Source: Rhynchonema sp. JSB1_4 | Lineage: Eukaryota > Nematoda > Chromadorea > Monhysterida > Xyalidae | Length of the DNA stretch: 64,000 bases | NCBI GenBank assembly: GCA_030248065.1 | Contig: JASAMV010006037.1 | Span: 1 to 64,000, forward strand | Direction of reading: 5' to 3' | Shown here: positions 10,307-20,723 of the stretch, piece by piece | Position numbering within the stretch: the first letter of the stretch is position 1 | How the letters are laid out: each line of letters opens with the position of its first letter | Made by a program: the position numbers and the translations under genes | The notes under the pieces: generated by a model | Database searches by the model: none | Seen by the model: only the letters and a program-made list of their open reading frames with translations | Told to the model about the DNA's origin: nothing

Positions 10307-11147
10307 CAGAGGTCGCAATCGGGCCGGCCCGACGTCGGGCCGGGCCGGGCCGGGCCGGGCCGGGCCGCGATTTTGGGCTTTTGGCTCGGGCCGGGCCGGG
10401 CCGGGCCGGAGATTTGGAGGGTCGGGCCGGGCCGGGCCGGGCACCCCGGCCCGAAGCTTCTGAAGTGACTTATTTTATTGAAAAAGTAGGGATTTTTTTG
10501 TCAAAAATACCAAAATTTCTGACGGATTCGGCAAGTAAGTGATCAGTATTGTCTCTATCTGACGACCATTTCATGGAAAACAATGTATTTTCAACCAGTG
10601 GTGTAGCTACCCAGGCGGGGCGGCAACCTACAGTACCACCAAAAATGTGGGACGGCAACCTACCTACTGTACCGGCCGGGCTAAGGGGGAACAAAATTTT
10701 TTCGGTCGAAATTTTGAAGAAAATATGCTCTAAAACGCTAATTTCGCGCGTAGCGCGGCGATTTATCGCCTATTTGGAGTGAAAAGTACCGATTTTATAT
10801 TCCATTTTGAGCCAAAAATCGCAACTTACTGTACTAGCCGCCGGGCGGCGACCTACCTAGTGTACCAGGATGGAGCGTCAACCTACCTACCTACTGTACC
10901 TAGGGGGGACCCCCACCCCCTGCAATACCGTTGTTTTCAACCAAAAAATAGGTTCAAAAAATCGTAAAAATTATGACAAAAATTGGGTTAAAATCTGAGC
11001 CAAAAAATTCGGGCCGGGCCGGAGATTTGGGGGTTCGGGCCGGGCCGGGCCGGAGATTTGGGGGTACGGGTCGGGCCGGGCCGGGCCGGAGATTTGGGGG
11101 CTCGGGCCGGGCCGGGCCGGCCAAACCCGGCCCGATTGCGACCTCTG
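10307..11147. mobile_element. hAT-like element, family D, nested in C
   Basis: Termini CAGAGGTCGCAATCGGGCC and GGCCCGATTGCGACCTCTG; exact duplication GTTTAAAA (10299-10306, 11148-11155). Arms are (GGGCC)n arrays. Fragments of the same family lie at 18029-18735. Confidence 0.9.
10596..10933. mobile_element. hAT-like element, family E (copy E1), innermost in the C-D-E nest
   Basis: 338 bp, starts CAGTGGTGTAGCTACCC and ends CTGCAATACCGTTG; exact 8-bp duplication TTTTCAAC (10588-10595, 10934-10941). Contains 'ggcggcaaccta...ctgtacc' repeats and a GCGCGTAGCGCG palindrome near 10747. Confidence 0.85.
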
Positions 11148-11414
11148 GTTTAAAAATACCTGATAATCATAGAAGTCGGTACTAATTTGCAGAATCGCGA
11201 GAAATTTTGGCAAATTTAGCCTGAAAAAATCACGATTTTTTTATAGAAATTCGATGATGTCGGGCCTTTTCGGGCCGGCCACCCCGGCCCGGCCCGGCCC
11301 GACCTTCCGGAAAGTCGGCCCTGCCCGACCGTGCGGGCCGGTCACCGCGGCCCGGCCCGGACGTCGGGCCGGGCCGGGCCGGCCCGATTCCCACCTCTGA
11401 GAGGTAGGCCTGGG

Positions 11415-11812
11415 CAGTGTAGTTCCTGGGGGGGAGGGGGGGGGGGTCCCCCCCTCGGGTACGCTATCTCCCCCTCAGGTGGTACACTATCCCCCTATCT
11501 CCCCCTCCGGGTACACTATCTCCCCCAATTTTTGCCTAAAATAGGCATTTTTAGGCCTAAAATGGGCATTTTTATACCAAAAATGCGTGATTTTTAGGTC
11601 AATGTTCTCAAAAGTCGCCAAAATGCCCTTTTTATGAAGAATTTTTTCCAAAAAGGGGCAAAAATAGGTCAAATTTTCTACCTCAAAAAGTGACTTTTTC
11701 CCGAATTTGGGTCTTCCCCCCCCCCTTCCCCCCCCCTCGGGGGTACACTATCTCCCCCTCCGAAAAAAACGGAGGGTCCGCTATCTCCCCCTCCGGACCA
11801 GGAACTACACTG
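11415..11812. mobile_element. hAT-like MITE, family A (copy A3)
   Basis: 398 bp, CAGTGTAGTTCCTGGGG to CCAGGAACTACACTG, exact 8-bp duplication GGCCTGGG (11407-11414, 11813-11820). Starts only 15 bp after the end of element C, so two independent insertions abut. Same interior as A1 and A4. Confidence 0.9.
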
Positions 11813-11866
11813 GGCCTGGGCACAATACCACTTTTGAAACCCAAAAACAAAACCAATAACCCCCCC

Positions 11867-12785
11867 CGGGTTGGAGGTGGGGGGGGGTTTGGGGGGGTAG
11901 CCCCCACAGTACAGTAGGTATCCCCCTCGCCTTGTACGATAGGTATTCCCCCCGATGTTTGGCATGGTACAGTAGGTATCCCCCCCCGATTTTGCCTCAA
12001 AAGTGCCAATTTTTGACCAAAATGGCCAAAATTAGTGTAAAATCAGTGGTTTTTACCTCAAATTACCCCAAATTCGCGCGCTGCGCGCGCAAATACTACG
12101 TTTTCACACGATTCCACACATAATAAACACATAAAAAATTTTCACCCCAAAACCTAACCCCCCCCCCAGCCCCCCCCCCCCCCAAACCCCCCCTGGGTAC
12201 ATAATCCCCCCCAGGCCATCGGCTCTGGTACAGTAGGTATCCCCCCCTCTCCGAGCGCGGTACAGTCAGTGTAGTACTTGGTCAGGGTGTTGACGATAGA
12301 TAGATTGGGACCCGAAATGTGTTGACGATAGATAGATGACCAAAGTCCGAAATCTGGGGGGGGGTCGACCCAAACTTGTTGACGATAGATAGATGGTGGG
12401 GGGGGGGTCGCCAAAAATCAAGGTATAGTATAGTGCATTAAGTAGGTAATAATGTGTAAATATTAATGAAAATGTGTATAGATGTACCAAATCCGCGCGT
12501 AGCGCGCGATTTTTTTGCCTATTTGGGACAAAAAATACCGATTTTGAGCCATTTTGAGGCAAAAATGCCCATTTTGGGGTCGAAATGTGTTGACGATAGA
12601 TAGATTGTTCCCAGAATTTGTTGACGATAGATAGATTTGCCCATAAGTGTTGACGATAGATAGATGAAATCAAAAAGTGTTGACGATAGATAGATGAATT
12701 TGGGGGGGGACCCCCCCCCCACCCCCCCTCCAAGTACTACCCTGGGTGCAGTAGGTATCCCCCCTCCAGAGTACCTCCAACACTG
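11867..12785. mobile_element. hAT-like element, family B (copy B3), interrupted by Q
   Basis: Left end is degenerate (gggttggaggtgggg instead of CAGTGTTGGAGGT); right end is TACCTCCAACACTG. Interior 'cagtaggtatccccc' and 'gcgcgctgcgcgcgc' blocks match B1 and B2. No clear flanking duplication, so it is older or end-damaged. Confidence 0.6.
12267..12744. mobile_element. hAT-like element Q with dispersed 19-bp repeats
   Basis: Starts CAGTGTAGTACTTGG and ends CCAAGTACTACCCTG; flanks ggtacagt (12259-12266) and ggtgcagt (12745-12752) match 7 of 8. Holds seven copies of the motif TGTTGACGATAGATAGAT (near 12290, 12320, 12377, 12587, 12617, 12645, 12675), all in one orientation, with unequal unique spacers. 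Confidence 0.75.
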
Positions 12786-12787
12786 AC

Positions 12788-13285
12788 CGGCCCTGTACCA
12801 ATACCCACTACCAATACCGAATTGGGGACCCAATACCAATACCAATACCGGGCGAGACCCAATACCAATAATACCCAATACCAAATCAATACTACTGAAG
12901 TGCCTGGTATTGGGTTTGGTATTGGGTTGGTATTGGTATTGAGTATTGGGTTGGTATTGGTATTGGGTATTGGGTATTGGTCTTAGTATTGGTTTGGTAT
13001 TGGGTTTTCGGTCTGGTATTGGGTTGGTATTGGGTTTGGTATTGGTTTGGTATTGGGTTTTGAGTCAGGTATTGGGTTTGGTATTGGTTTGGTATTGGGT
13101 TTTTCTGGGTTAGTATTGGGTATTGGTTTTGACCCAATACCTGGGCAAACCCAATACCAATACCCAATACCAATACCAGGCCTGCTTCAATACCAATACC
13201 CAATACCAGAATTAGACCCAATACCAATACCAAACACTGGTATTGGTATTGGTATTGGGTGGTATTGGTATTGGGTATTGTGCCC
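12788..13285. repeat. CCAATA/TATTGG microsatellite that switches strand three times
   Basis: Degenerate 6-7-mer array. About 12798-12890 and 13130-13235 read CCAATAC on the + strand; 12905-13130 and 13236-13285 read GTATTGG. The blocks are mutually complementary and could form a large hairpin. The long tyrosine/asparagine-rich reading frames across it are artefacts of the repeat. Confidence 0.85.
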
Positions 13286-13300
13286 ACCCATAATCAGAGG

Positions 13301-13716
13301 TACCGTATTGTCGGAAATAGAACCCGGGGGGTCTATTTTTTCACTGGGGTCATTTTGGGGGGGTTCAATTTATGGGGGGGGGGTCAATTATTGGGGGGTT
13401 ATATTTTTCATTGGGCCCCCGACGAAAAAAATCATTGTTAATAATGCCCATAAAAATGGCTTGTTTTCGGTATTTTCTAACTTCAACAGAGGCAGTTGTG
13501 CTTAAAAAGGTGTATTCTGTTGTGTACGCAAGCTTAAACAACGTTTGACACAACAACACTGCCCTACCATACCACTAATCTGTGGTACGGTGAAGGTTGG
13601 GGTGGGGCTCTATTAATGGGGGGGGTCAATTAATGGGGGGGGGTTCTATTTTTGATTTCGAGCCATTTAGGGGGGGTTCAATTAATGGGGGGGGGTTCTA
13701 TTTCCGACAATACGGT
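13301..13716. mobile_element. TA-flanked element, family L (copy L2)
   Basis: Termini TACCGTATTGTCGGAAATAG and CTATTTCCGACAATACGGTA. Arms are C- or G-rich (ggggggtcaattaatgggg). The centre (about 13430-13590) is A/T-rich unique sequence with no gene recognised. Confidence 0.75.
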
Positions 13717-13816
13717 AAAAAGGCCGAGTTAAAAGTATGGATGGGGGGTCCCCACCGCGCTCTGCGCGAAGCGCAATTTTTTGGTCAAAAATAGCGCTTT
13801 TGGCGGCCCGACCCGG

Positions 13817-14458
13817 CCGTATGATTGTCGGAAATAGAATACGGGGTTCTATTTTTTCGCTCGATCATTTTCAAAAAATTGTTTTCACCATTTGCCGCAG
13901 TGCTGTGGCTGGGGGGGGGGGGGTGGGGGTCCCCCCAATGGTACCCGACCCGCCCCGGCCGGGTACGCTACCCCCTACCCGCCCCGCTCTGGGACCCTAC
14001 CCCCCTACCCGCCCCGCCCTGGTACCCTACCCGCCCCGATTTTTACCCCCAAAATGCCCATTTTTCGGTCAAAAATACCCGAATTTCGACCGAAAACCCT
14101 AAAAAGTGCAAAAAATTTCGCGCTGCGCGCGATATATGTACTTTTTAGTACATAAAAACAGGCACGCGAAAAAACTTGTGTTGTACCCTACCCGCCCCGA
14201 AAAATCTCCCCCCTCCCCCCCCCAAACCGGATTTCCCCCCCCTCCCCAAAATCCCAGGTACACTACCCCCTACCCGCCCCGATTTTTTCCACCTATGTAC
14301 CCAACCCGCCCCGCAAAAGTAGCCACAGCACTAATTTGCCGAGAGGGTTCCAAATCCGGTGTAATTTTTTCGTCTTGATTTTTGGGTTGTTCTGATTTTA
14401 GGGGGTTCTATTTGGGGGGGGGTCAATTTTTGGGGGTTCTATTTCCGACAATACGGTA
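13817..14458. mobile_element. TA-flanked element, family L (copy L3), interrupted by K2
   Basis: Left end is damaged (cgtatGATTGTCGGAAATAG); right end GGGTTCTATTTCCGACAATA followed by cggta is intact. Interrupted by K2 at 13898-14333. Confidence 0.65.
13898..14333. mobile_element. hAT-like MITE, family K (copy K2), nested in L3
   Basis: CAGTGCTGTGGCT start and AGCCACAGCACTA end; exact 8-bp duplication ATTTGCCG (13890-13897, 14334-14341). Interior is rich in 'tacccgccccg' and has the GCGCTGCGCGCG palindrome. Confidence 0.85.
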
Positions 14459-15017
14459 GTAATATTATGAACAATAAGCTTGTACACAGGTGCTTTGACA
14501 CAAAAATATAGTGCATCGAAAATGTGTCACTGTCTTGAGCAAATTACGTGAATTGCCCGAAAACAAAAACAAAAAACTTGTGCTTCGTGATTCTATCGAA
14601 TTTGGTCACGCTGTTATCGTTGAAAATAAATCTGCCAATAATCGTATTTCACACGAATTCCATTGCGATCCGTTTGATTTGAAAATGCTCACTGATCTTG
14701 ATTTGCTGGATGTGTTGAGCGATGCAAATTCGAAATCTAAGAAATAGGAAGGCAGCAGTTCAGTGAGGCGGGGGAAAAGCGGCGACGGCAAATATTTTAA
14801 AAACAAACTCAATTCTAATTTTTCAGGCCTGAAACTATGTCACCTCAACGTGAGATCTCTGGCCACGGCAGTTAGAAGGCACGCCTTCGAAGACTCGGTT
14901 CTGGATGGCCCAAATGACGCTATTTACCTGCTATGCGAGACCTGGCTGGATCCGTCTGTTCTGGACTCTTCACTTTCTGTGGGTGGTGCATTTCAAGTCT
15001 ACAGGTTAGACCGGGTT

Positions 15018-15476
15018 TATACTGTCATAAAGAACCGTTTTTTATTTTTGGTGGAAAAAAACGGTTTTTTTTCCGAAAAAAACCGTTTTTTTTCCAAATA
15101 CTTTTCCAGTACTTAAGAACGTAATTTAGAAAAATATAACAATTTCAGTGCAAAATTTGTTCGAAGTGACGAGAGTGCTCTTGAAGAGTGTTGAAGTCAG
15201 TCGAAAACACTTGGTTTACACGCTTTTTGGCCCATTTTAGGCAAGGGAATTTTTGTGCTCGAGCCAATTTTTCACTAAAATCGAAAAACTCATCGGTTTT
15301 GCATTACAATTTTTTGGAAAAACTGGAATAAAGTACCGATATTTTTCCGATAAAAAACCGAAAAGGCACCCACGGAAAAATAAATGGAAAAGTATTCGGG
15401 TCTCGGAAAAAAAACGGTTTTTTTTTCGGTTTTTTTTCCGGAAAAAAAAACCGGTTTTTTTCCGCCTGCCAGTATA
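15018..15476. mobile_element. Foldback element M3, inserted in the LINE endonuclease
   Basis: 459 bp, TATACTGTCATAAAGAACCG at the left and CCGCCTGCCAGTATA at the right; duplicated TA. Numerous 'aaaaacggtttttttt' self-complementary tracts. M4 (19162-19509) and M5 (20273-20723) are relatives in which the termini have diverged. Confidence 0.75.
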
Positions 15477-15600
15477 ACCGGGTTGATAAAAAAGGTGGCG
15501 GTGTCGCGATCCTGGTGCCCAAAATTTGTAAATCTAAGGCCTCCCAACCCTGTCAAAAACCAATGTAACATTCGAAACACTATCTGTTCAAATTTCCCTG

Positions 15601-16037
15601 CAGTGTTGGAGGTACTCTGGAGGGGGGGATACCTACTGTACCGCGCTCGGAGAGGGGGGGATACCTACTGTACCAGAGCCGATGGCCTGGGGGGGTTGGG
15701 GGGGGGGTTAGGTTTTGGGGTGAAATTTTTTTTATGTGTTTATTATGTGTGGAATCGTGTGAAAACGTGGTATTTGCGCGCGTAGCGCGCGAATTTCGTG
15801 TAATTTGAGGTAAAAACCACTGATTTTGCACTAATTTTGGCCATTTTGGTCAAAAATTGACACTTTTGGGGCAAAATCGGGGGGATACCTACTGTACCGG
15901 GGTGAAAATCGGGGGCGGGGGGATACCTACTGTACCATGCCAAACATCGGGGGGGGATACCTACTGTACCAGGCGAGGGGGCGATACCTACTGTACTGGG
16001 GGGGGCTACCCCCCAAACCCCCCCACCTCCAACACTG
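15601..16037. mobile_element. hAT-like MITE, family B (copy B1), inserted in the LINE
   Basis: 437 bp, CAGTGTTGGAGGTA to CACCTCCAACACTG, exact 8-bp duplication TTTCCCTG (15593-15600, 16038-16045). Interior repeats 'gatacctactgtacc' and the palindrome GCGCGTAGCGCGC. Confidence 0.9.
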
Positions 16038-17133
16038 TTTCCCTGCCCACCCAAAATTTAATTCTCACTGAAACTTATCGCCCTCCTAACTACCTCGGTT
16101 CAAACTCCGCTCTTTTCAGGGATTTTCTTGGACATTTTGAGAAAATCTTTGTATTGAGTGATCCCTGTATCCTTTTTGGTGACCTAAATCTCCCAAATAT
16201 TAATTGGCCCTTCTTTTCTGCACCCTCCCAAACAGAAAAATTATTTTTGGAAACTATCCAGACTTCTGGCGCTGCCCAATTAGTCAACACTCCAACTCGT
16301 GGTCCAAATTTATTGGATTTGGTTTTTGTGACCGACACCACCAAAATCACCCAAGTTGAGGTGCCCACTAGTCTTGGAGACGTTGAGAGCGACCATCGTC
16401 CCGTCTGGCTCACAACCAGTTATACGACATCCAAATGTCGTAAAATTACACGTTTTCGGAACTGGGGACGAGCCAAATGGGACGTGATGGAAGCATTTCT
16501 TTCTTTCAATATCCCCTGGGATGAAATTCTTTATGGCCCTTTTTCTGACCCTCTATCTACCTGGGATGCTATCAAATTAGCATGCCAAATGGCCATTAAA
16601 GAATTTGTACCCATCTCACGCGTCTCCTCGACAACCGGGTATATGCCCGATTGGTCGCCTCAGCTTTCTCGCCTGCGTAGAACTGAGTCCCGTCTGCGCT
16701 CGCGCATGCATCGGGAACCAAATATCAACACCTATTATTCCCGTTCCCGTGCAAAATCTCTCGCATCATTCGCCGACGCAAGCGGAGCTGGGTCCGTAGG
16801 CGGGAACAGTCGTTGGTCACAAATCCAAGCCCAAAAAAGTTTTGGAGTTAGATCAGACGCAAAATCAGCCTTAGGACTGATCTTCCTGATGTAACTGACA
16901 CCGATGGCGTGCTGCACACAGAGGACACCATTTTTTTCCGAAAAAAATGCTCGTTTTTTTCTTTTTTTCCTCGATCACCATTTGTTTCATTTTTTTGTTT
17001 CCTTTTTTATTGCCATTTTTTTCCTCGGAAAAAAAGGAAAAAATGAAATATTTTCTCATTTTTTTCCTTACTATCTCTGAGAGAAAGTCCTCGTGCTGCA
17101 CTGCACATACACCACGTTACACATTACCCAATT

Positions 17134-18017
17134 CAGTGTTGGAGGTGGGGGGGGGGGGTTTGGGGGGTAGCCCCCCAGTACAGTAGGTATCCCCCTCGCC
17201 TGGTACAGTAGGTATCCCTATACTTGCGTATTTTTCCGCAAAATATATTTTTGAAAAAAAACGGTTTTTTTTCGGAAAAAAAACCGTTTTTTTCCAAATA
17301 TTTTTCCAGTACTTAAGGATACCCATGGTCCAAAAACGCCTATTTTGGAGAAAATTTTGCAGGGAAATGGCCTGAAACAGGCTAAAAATGCACTTGGAGA
17401 TTAAAAAGTGCTCATTTTGAACTGTTTAGCACCGATTTACATTGGTTTTGACAACATCCTTTCGCAACATTTTAAAATATTTCGGAAATTTTTGGAAAAA
17501 AACCGTTTTTTTTTCCAAAAGTTGCCACTTGGAAAAATTTCCGGAAAAATAAAAACGTATTTTTCCGGGCCTCGGAAAAAAACGGTTTTTTTTCGGTTTT
17601 TTTCCGGAAAAAAACGGTTTTTTTTCCGGCCCGCAAGTATAGGTATCCCCCCCGATGTTTGGCATGGTGCAGTAGGTATTCCCCCGCCCCCGATTTTCAC
17701 CCCGGTACAGTAGGTATCCCCCCCCCCCGATTTTGCCCCGAAAGTACTAATTTTTGACCAAAATGGCCAAAATTAGTGTAAAATCAGTGGTTTTTACCTT
17801 AGATTACCCCAAATTCGCGCGCAACGCGCGCAAATACCACGTTTTCACACGATTCCACACATAATAAACACATAAAAAAATTTCACCCCGAAACCTAACC
17901 CCCCCAACCCCGCCCCTAGGTACAGGCCCCCAGGCCATCGGCTCTGGTACAGTAGGTATCCCCCCTCTCCGAGCGCGGTACAGTAGGTATCCCTCCTCCA
18001 GAGTACCTCCAACACTG
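17134..18017. mobile_element. hAT-like element, family B (copy B2), carrying M2
   Basis: CAGTGTTGGAGGT to TACCTCCAACACTG; exact 8-bp duplication ACCCAATT (17126-17133, 18018-18025). Without the M2 insertion it would be about 460 bp, the same as B1. Confidence 0.9.
17219..17641. mobile_element. Foldback element M2, nested in B2
   Basis: 423 bp, TATACTTGCGTATTTTTCCG to GGCCCGCAAGTATA, nearly identical to M1 (5594-6011), so recent activity is likely. It sits in the B motif 'caggtatccc'. The TA at each end is the probable duplication. Confidence 0.85.
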
Positions 18018-18028
18018 ACCCAATTCAC

Positions 18029-18735
18029 AGCAGAGATTAGGGTCCGGCCCGATTTGAAAGTCCAAAATCGCGGCCCGCCCCGAGACTAAAATCGTGGCCC
18101 GGCGCGGCCCGACCCGATCCTAAGGAGGTCGGTCCAGCCCAATTTTGGGGTCAAGTTTCCCGCCACTGTGATGGCCAGCCAGAGGTGTCAATCGGGCCAG
18201 CCCGGCTCGGCTCGCACCACGGACCTTCCGGCCCGACATTGCCCAAAATTTTGAAAAAAATTGTGGTTTTTTTATTGAAAAACCGCGCGTTTTTTCGTGA
18301 GCATTTGGCACTGGATTTGATCCTATTTGCATTTTTTTGTTTGCAGCGGTCAATTTTTGTGTCTAAGACGTTGCTTCTCAGAACAAGCTAAAAAGTCATC
18401 GGAACAGAGGTCGCAATCGGGCCAGGTTTGGCCGGCCCGGCCCGAGTCCCCAAATCTCCGGTCCGGCCCGAGCGTTCGGCCCGGTCCTAATTTTTTGAGT
18501 CAGATTTTTACCCGATTTTTGTCATAATTTTTGCGATTTTTCTGAACCAATTTTTTGGTGGACAAATGATTGCCTTCAATGAAAAAGTTGTCAGACAGAC
18601 ACTGCTGATCACTTGCTTGCCGAACCCGTCAGAAATTTCAGTATTTTGACAAAAAAATCACTATTCTTTGAGTAAAATAAGTCACCTCAGAAGCTTCCGG
18701 CCAGGGTGCCCTGCCCGGCCCGGCCCGAACCAAAA
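18029..18735. repeat. Relics of C/D-type GC-rich elements
   Basis: CAGAGATTAGGGTCCGGCCC near 18033, CAGAGGTGTCAATCGGGCC near 18181 and CAGAGGTCGCAATCGGGCC near 18406 are left ends of C/D elements; matching right ends are absent. The stretch 18500-18735 resembles the inverted D interior. Confidence 0.55.
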
Positions 18736-18935
18736 GCCCAAAATTTTTCTATTTTCGGGGCTAAGACGATAAAGAAAGTAAAGTTTGGATACCTCAGATA
18801 TATGGTATCTCTTTTGCTACCAGACCCTGAAATCTTAGTAGCAAATTGCTACTTGACCTCGATTTTTTGGTAGCAAAGGGAAATTTTTAGTAGCAAATTG
18901 CTACCATTTGGTAGCGAAAAAACTATGCTCGCAAG

Positions 18936-19015
18936 CAGTGTAGCTCCTGGTTAGGCGTATCATGGAGGGGAACAGACGTACCCGAGGGGGGACCCCCCCC
19001 ACAGGAACTACACTG
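18936..19015. mobile_element. 80-bp hAT-like mini-MITE, family A (copy A5)
   Basis: CAGTGTAGCTCCTGG to CAGGAACTACACTG with an exact 8-bp duplication CTCGCAAG (18928-18935, 19016-19023). Only the terminal parts of family A remain. Confidence 0.85.
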
Positions 19016-19161
19016 CTCGCAAGCAAAGCAAAAATTACTCAAAAATGGTTGTTTTTGACTTTTGGAATTCCTTAGGTACTGGTAATTTGTTCGGAAAACC
19101 CTTTTTTTCGAAAATATAAATTGCCGTAATTTTAATGGGGGAAGGGTATCTATCTCGACCC

Positions 19162-19509
19162 TATACTGGCAGGCGGGAAAAAACCGTTTTTCCCGAGACC
19201 CGAATACTTTTCCATTTATTTTTCCTTGGGTACCTAGTTTTTCGATTTTAGTGAAAAATTGGCTCGAGCACGAAAATTAACCCGCCCAAAATGGGCCAAA
19301 AAGCGTGAAAACCAAGTGTTTTCGACTGACTTTAAAACTCTTCAAGAACACTCTCGTCACTTCGAACAAATTTTGCAGTGAAATTGTTATAGTTTTCGAA
19401 ATTACGTTCTTAAGTACTGGACAAATATTTGGAAAATTAACTTGTTTTTTTTCGAAAAAAACGTTTTTTACCATGATAAATAAAAAACGGTTCTTTACGA
19501 CAGTGTGTA
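19162..19509. mobile_element. Foldback element M4
   Basis: Left end TATACTGGCAGGCGG; right end cggttctttacgaCAGTGTGTA is degenerate. Interior matches M3 in inverse orientation (aagaacactctcgtcacttcg). No ORF of note. Confidence 0.6.
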
Positions 19510-19549
19510 GCCGACTTCAAAGGGTATCTCGAGTCAGCAGGTTTATGTT

Positions 19550-20254
19550 TTTCAAAGGCAAATATGGGTGTACTGAGGTACACCAATTTTCCCGACCAAG
19601 GCACAGTGGTACACTAATCTCCCCAATTTTTGCCTAAATAAGGCTTTTTAGGCCCAAAATTTGGCATTTTTAGGCCCATGAAATGTGATTTCAGATTTTT
19701 TTTCCAAAAAAGGGGCTAAATTAAAAATCAAACTGTCTACCTCAAAAAGTGACTTTTTCCTGAATTTGGCAGTGGTGTAGTTGGGAAATCAAAAGGTCAG
19801 GATACCGGATACCCAATATCCAAAATTTTCGGACACCAGGGACAGGGAGGGGGGATTGCTCCCTGAAATAAAAAATCTCGGATGCCCGGGGGGTTGTTCA
19901 AAAAAGGTCAATTTTATTGAGGAAAGAGTAAAATTGGTGTTAGGGAAGCGCAAAAAATGGTCATTTTGGGGGTGATGCTTGCGCCAGCAAGCGATTTTGA
20001 GCATTTTGGAGGTAAAATGGGTGATTTTCACTGTTTTCGGACAATTTTGGGGCAGGATACCCCTGGACAAAAAGTCAGGATGCCGATACTCCTGGGTGAA
20101 AAAATCAAGATACCGGATACAAGGGGTAACCCCCTTCCCCCAACCACACCACTGAATTTGGGTCTTCCCCTTCCCCACAGGGGAGGTGACTAATTTCTCC
20201 TCTGAAAAAGTAGGGAGGTATACTAATTTCCCCGCCGGACCAAGAACTGCATTG
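19550..20254. mobile_element. A-type element remnant carrying a complete G element
   Basis: A-type text (aggtacaccaattttcccga at the left, ccgccggaccaagaactgcattg at the right) is split at 19770-20154 by a G element with termini CAGTGGTGTAGTTGGGAAAT and CCCCAACCACACCACTG; AATTTGG is repeated on both sides of G. The G interior contains 'caggataccggataccc' and 'ttgcgccagcaagc'. This is the only G copy with both ends. Confidence 0.7.
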
Positions 20255-20272
20255 ATCAGCAACAGGAAGCGC

Positions 20273-20723
20273 TATAATGGCAGGCGGAAAAAACGAATAT
20301 TTTTCCGCAGGTACTTTATCGGTTTCTTGTCGGAAAAATGTCGGTAATTTATTTTGATTTTGCCAAAAAATTGTGACGCAAGACTGATGAGTTTTTTGAT
20401 TTTGGGAAAAAATTGGCTCAATGACCAAAGTAAATTGATTGGCAAAAAAGGTTTAAAGCTCAGGGAGCTAAACACTCTTCGAGAAACAACTCGCCAACAT
20501 GAATTAATTTTGACCTAAAATCGTCATATTTTTCGATCTTTTACTCCTCAAGTGCTGGAAAAGCATTGAAAAAAAACGGTTTTTTTCTCGAAAAAATAAA
20601 GAACGGTTTTTTCAAAAAAATAAAAAACGTTTTTTTCACAAAAAAATAAAGAACGGTTTTCTCACAAAAAATAAAGAACGGTTTTTTCACAAAAAATAAA
20701 GAACGGTTCTTTATGCCAGTATA
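20273..20723. mobile_element. Foldback element M5 with internal tandem repeats
   Basis: TATAATGGCAGGCGG at the left and TTTATGCCAGTATA at the right. Near the right end a unit of about 30 bp (cacaaaaaataaagaacggt) is repeated about four times between 20590 and 20710. Confidence 0.65.

Larger units (their letters stand above)
10099..11399. mobile_element. hAT-like element, family C, outermost of a three-level nest
   Basis: Termini CAGAGGTGGGAATCGGGCC and GGCCCGATTCCCACCTCTG, with an exact 8-bp duplication AGAGGTAG (10091-10098, 11400-11407). GC-rich (CGGCC)n arms. Contains element D, which contains element E1. 1301 bp, of which only about 460 is its own sequence. Confidence 0.9.
14826..16925 (+). 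mobile_element. Broken non-LTR retrotransposon (endonuclease part), CR1/Jockey-like
   Basis: Encodes an exonuclease-endonuclease-phosphatase domain in pieces. 14826-15017 gives LCHLNVRSL and LLCETWLDPSV; 15477 onward gives KKGGGVAILVPK; 16046-16893 gives FGDLNLPNINW, LLDLVFVTDT and the catalytic VESDHRPVW. It is split by two DNA transposons (M3, B1), both removable at exact target sites. After about 16860 a frameshift leads into the linker that normally precedes reverse transcriptase (DLPDVTDTDGVL), and the element then stops; no RT follows. The ORF just upstream (about 14511-14747, no ATG needed) may be the tail of an ORF1 but matches nothing I know. Confidence 0.8.

Noticed and set aside
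9863..11395. Glycine/arginine/proline-rich reading frames (GPGRAGP-like)
   Set aside because: Produced by the (GGCCC)n tracts in transposon arms; not collagen-like genes.
12267..12744. CRISPR-like array of TGTTGACGATAGATAGAT repeats
   Set aside because: Eukaryotic context, spacers of very uneven length, and the repeats lie inside an element with inverted ends and a near-exact 8-bp duplication.
12788..13287. Long Q/Y/N/P-rich reading frames (up to about 150 codons)
   Set aside because: They are translations of the CCAATA microsatellite in all frames and have no independent coding signal.
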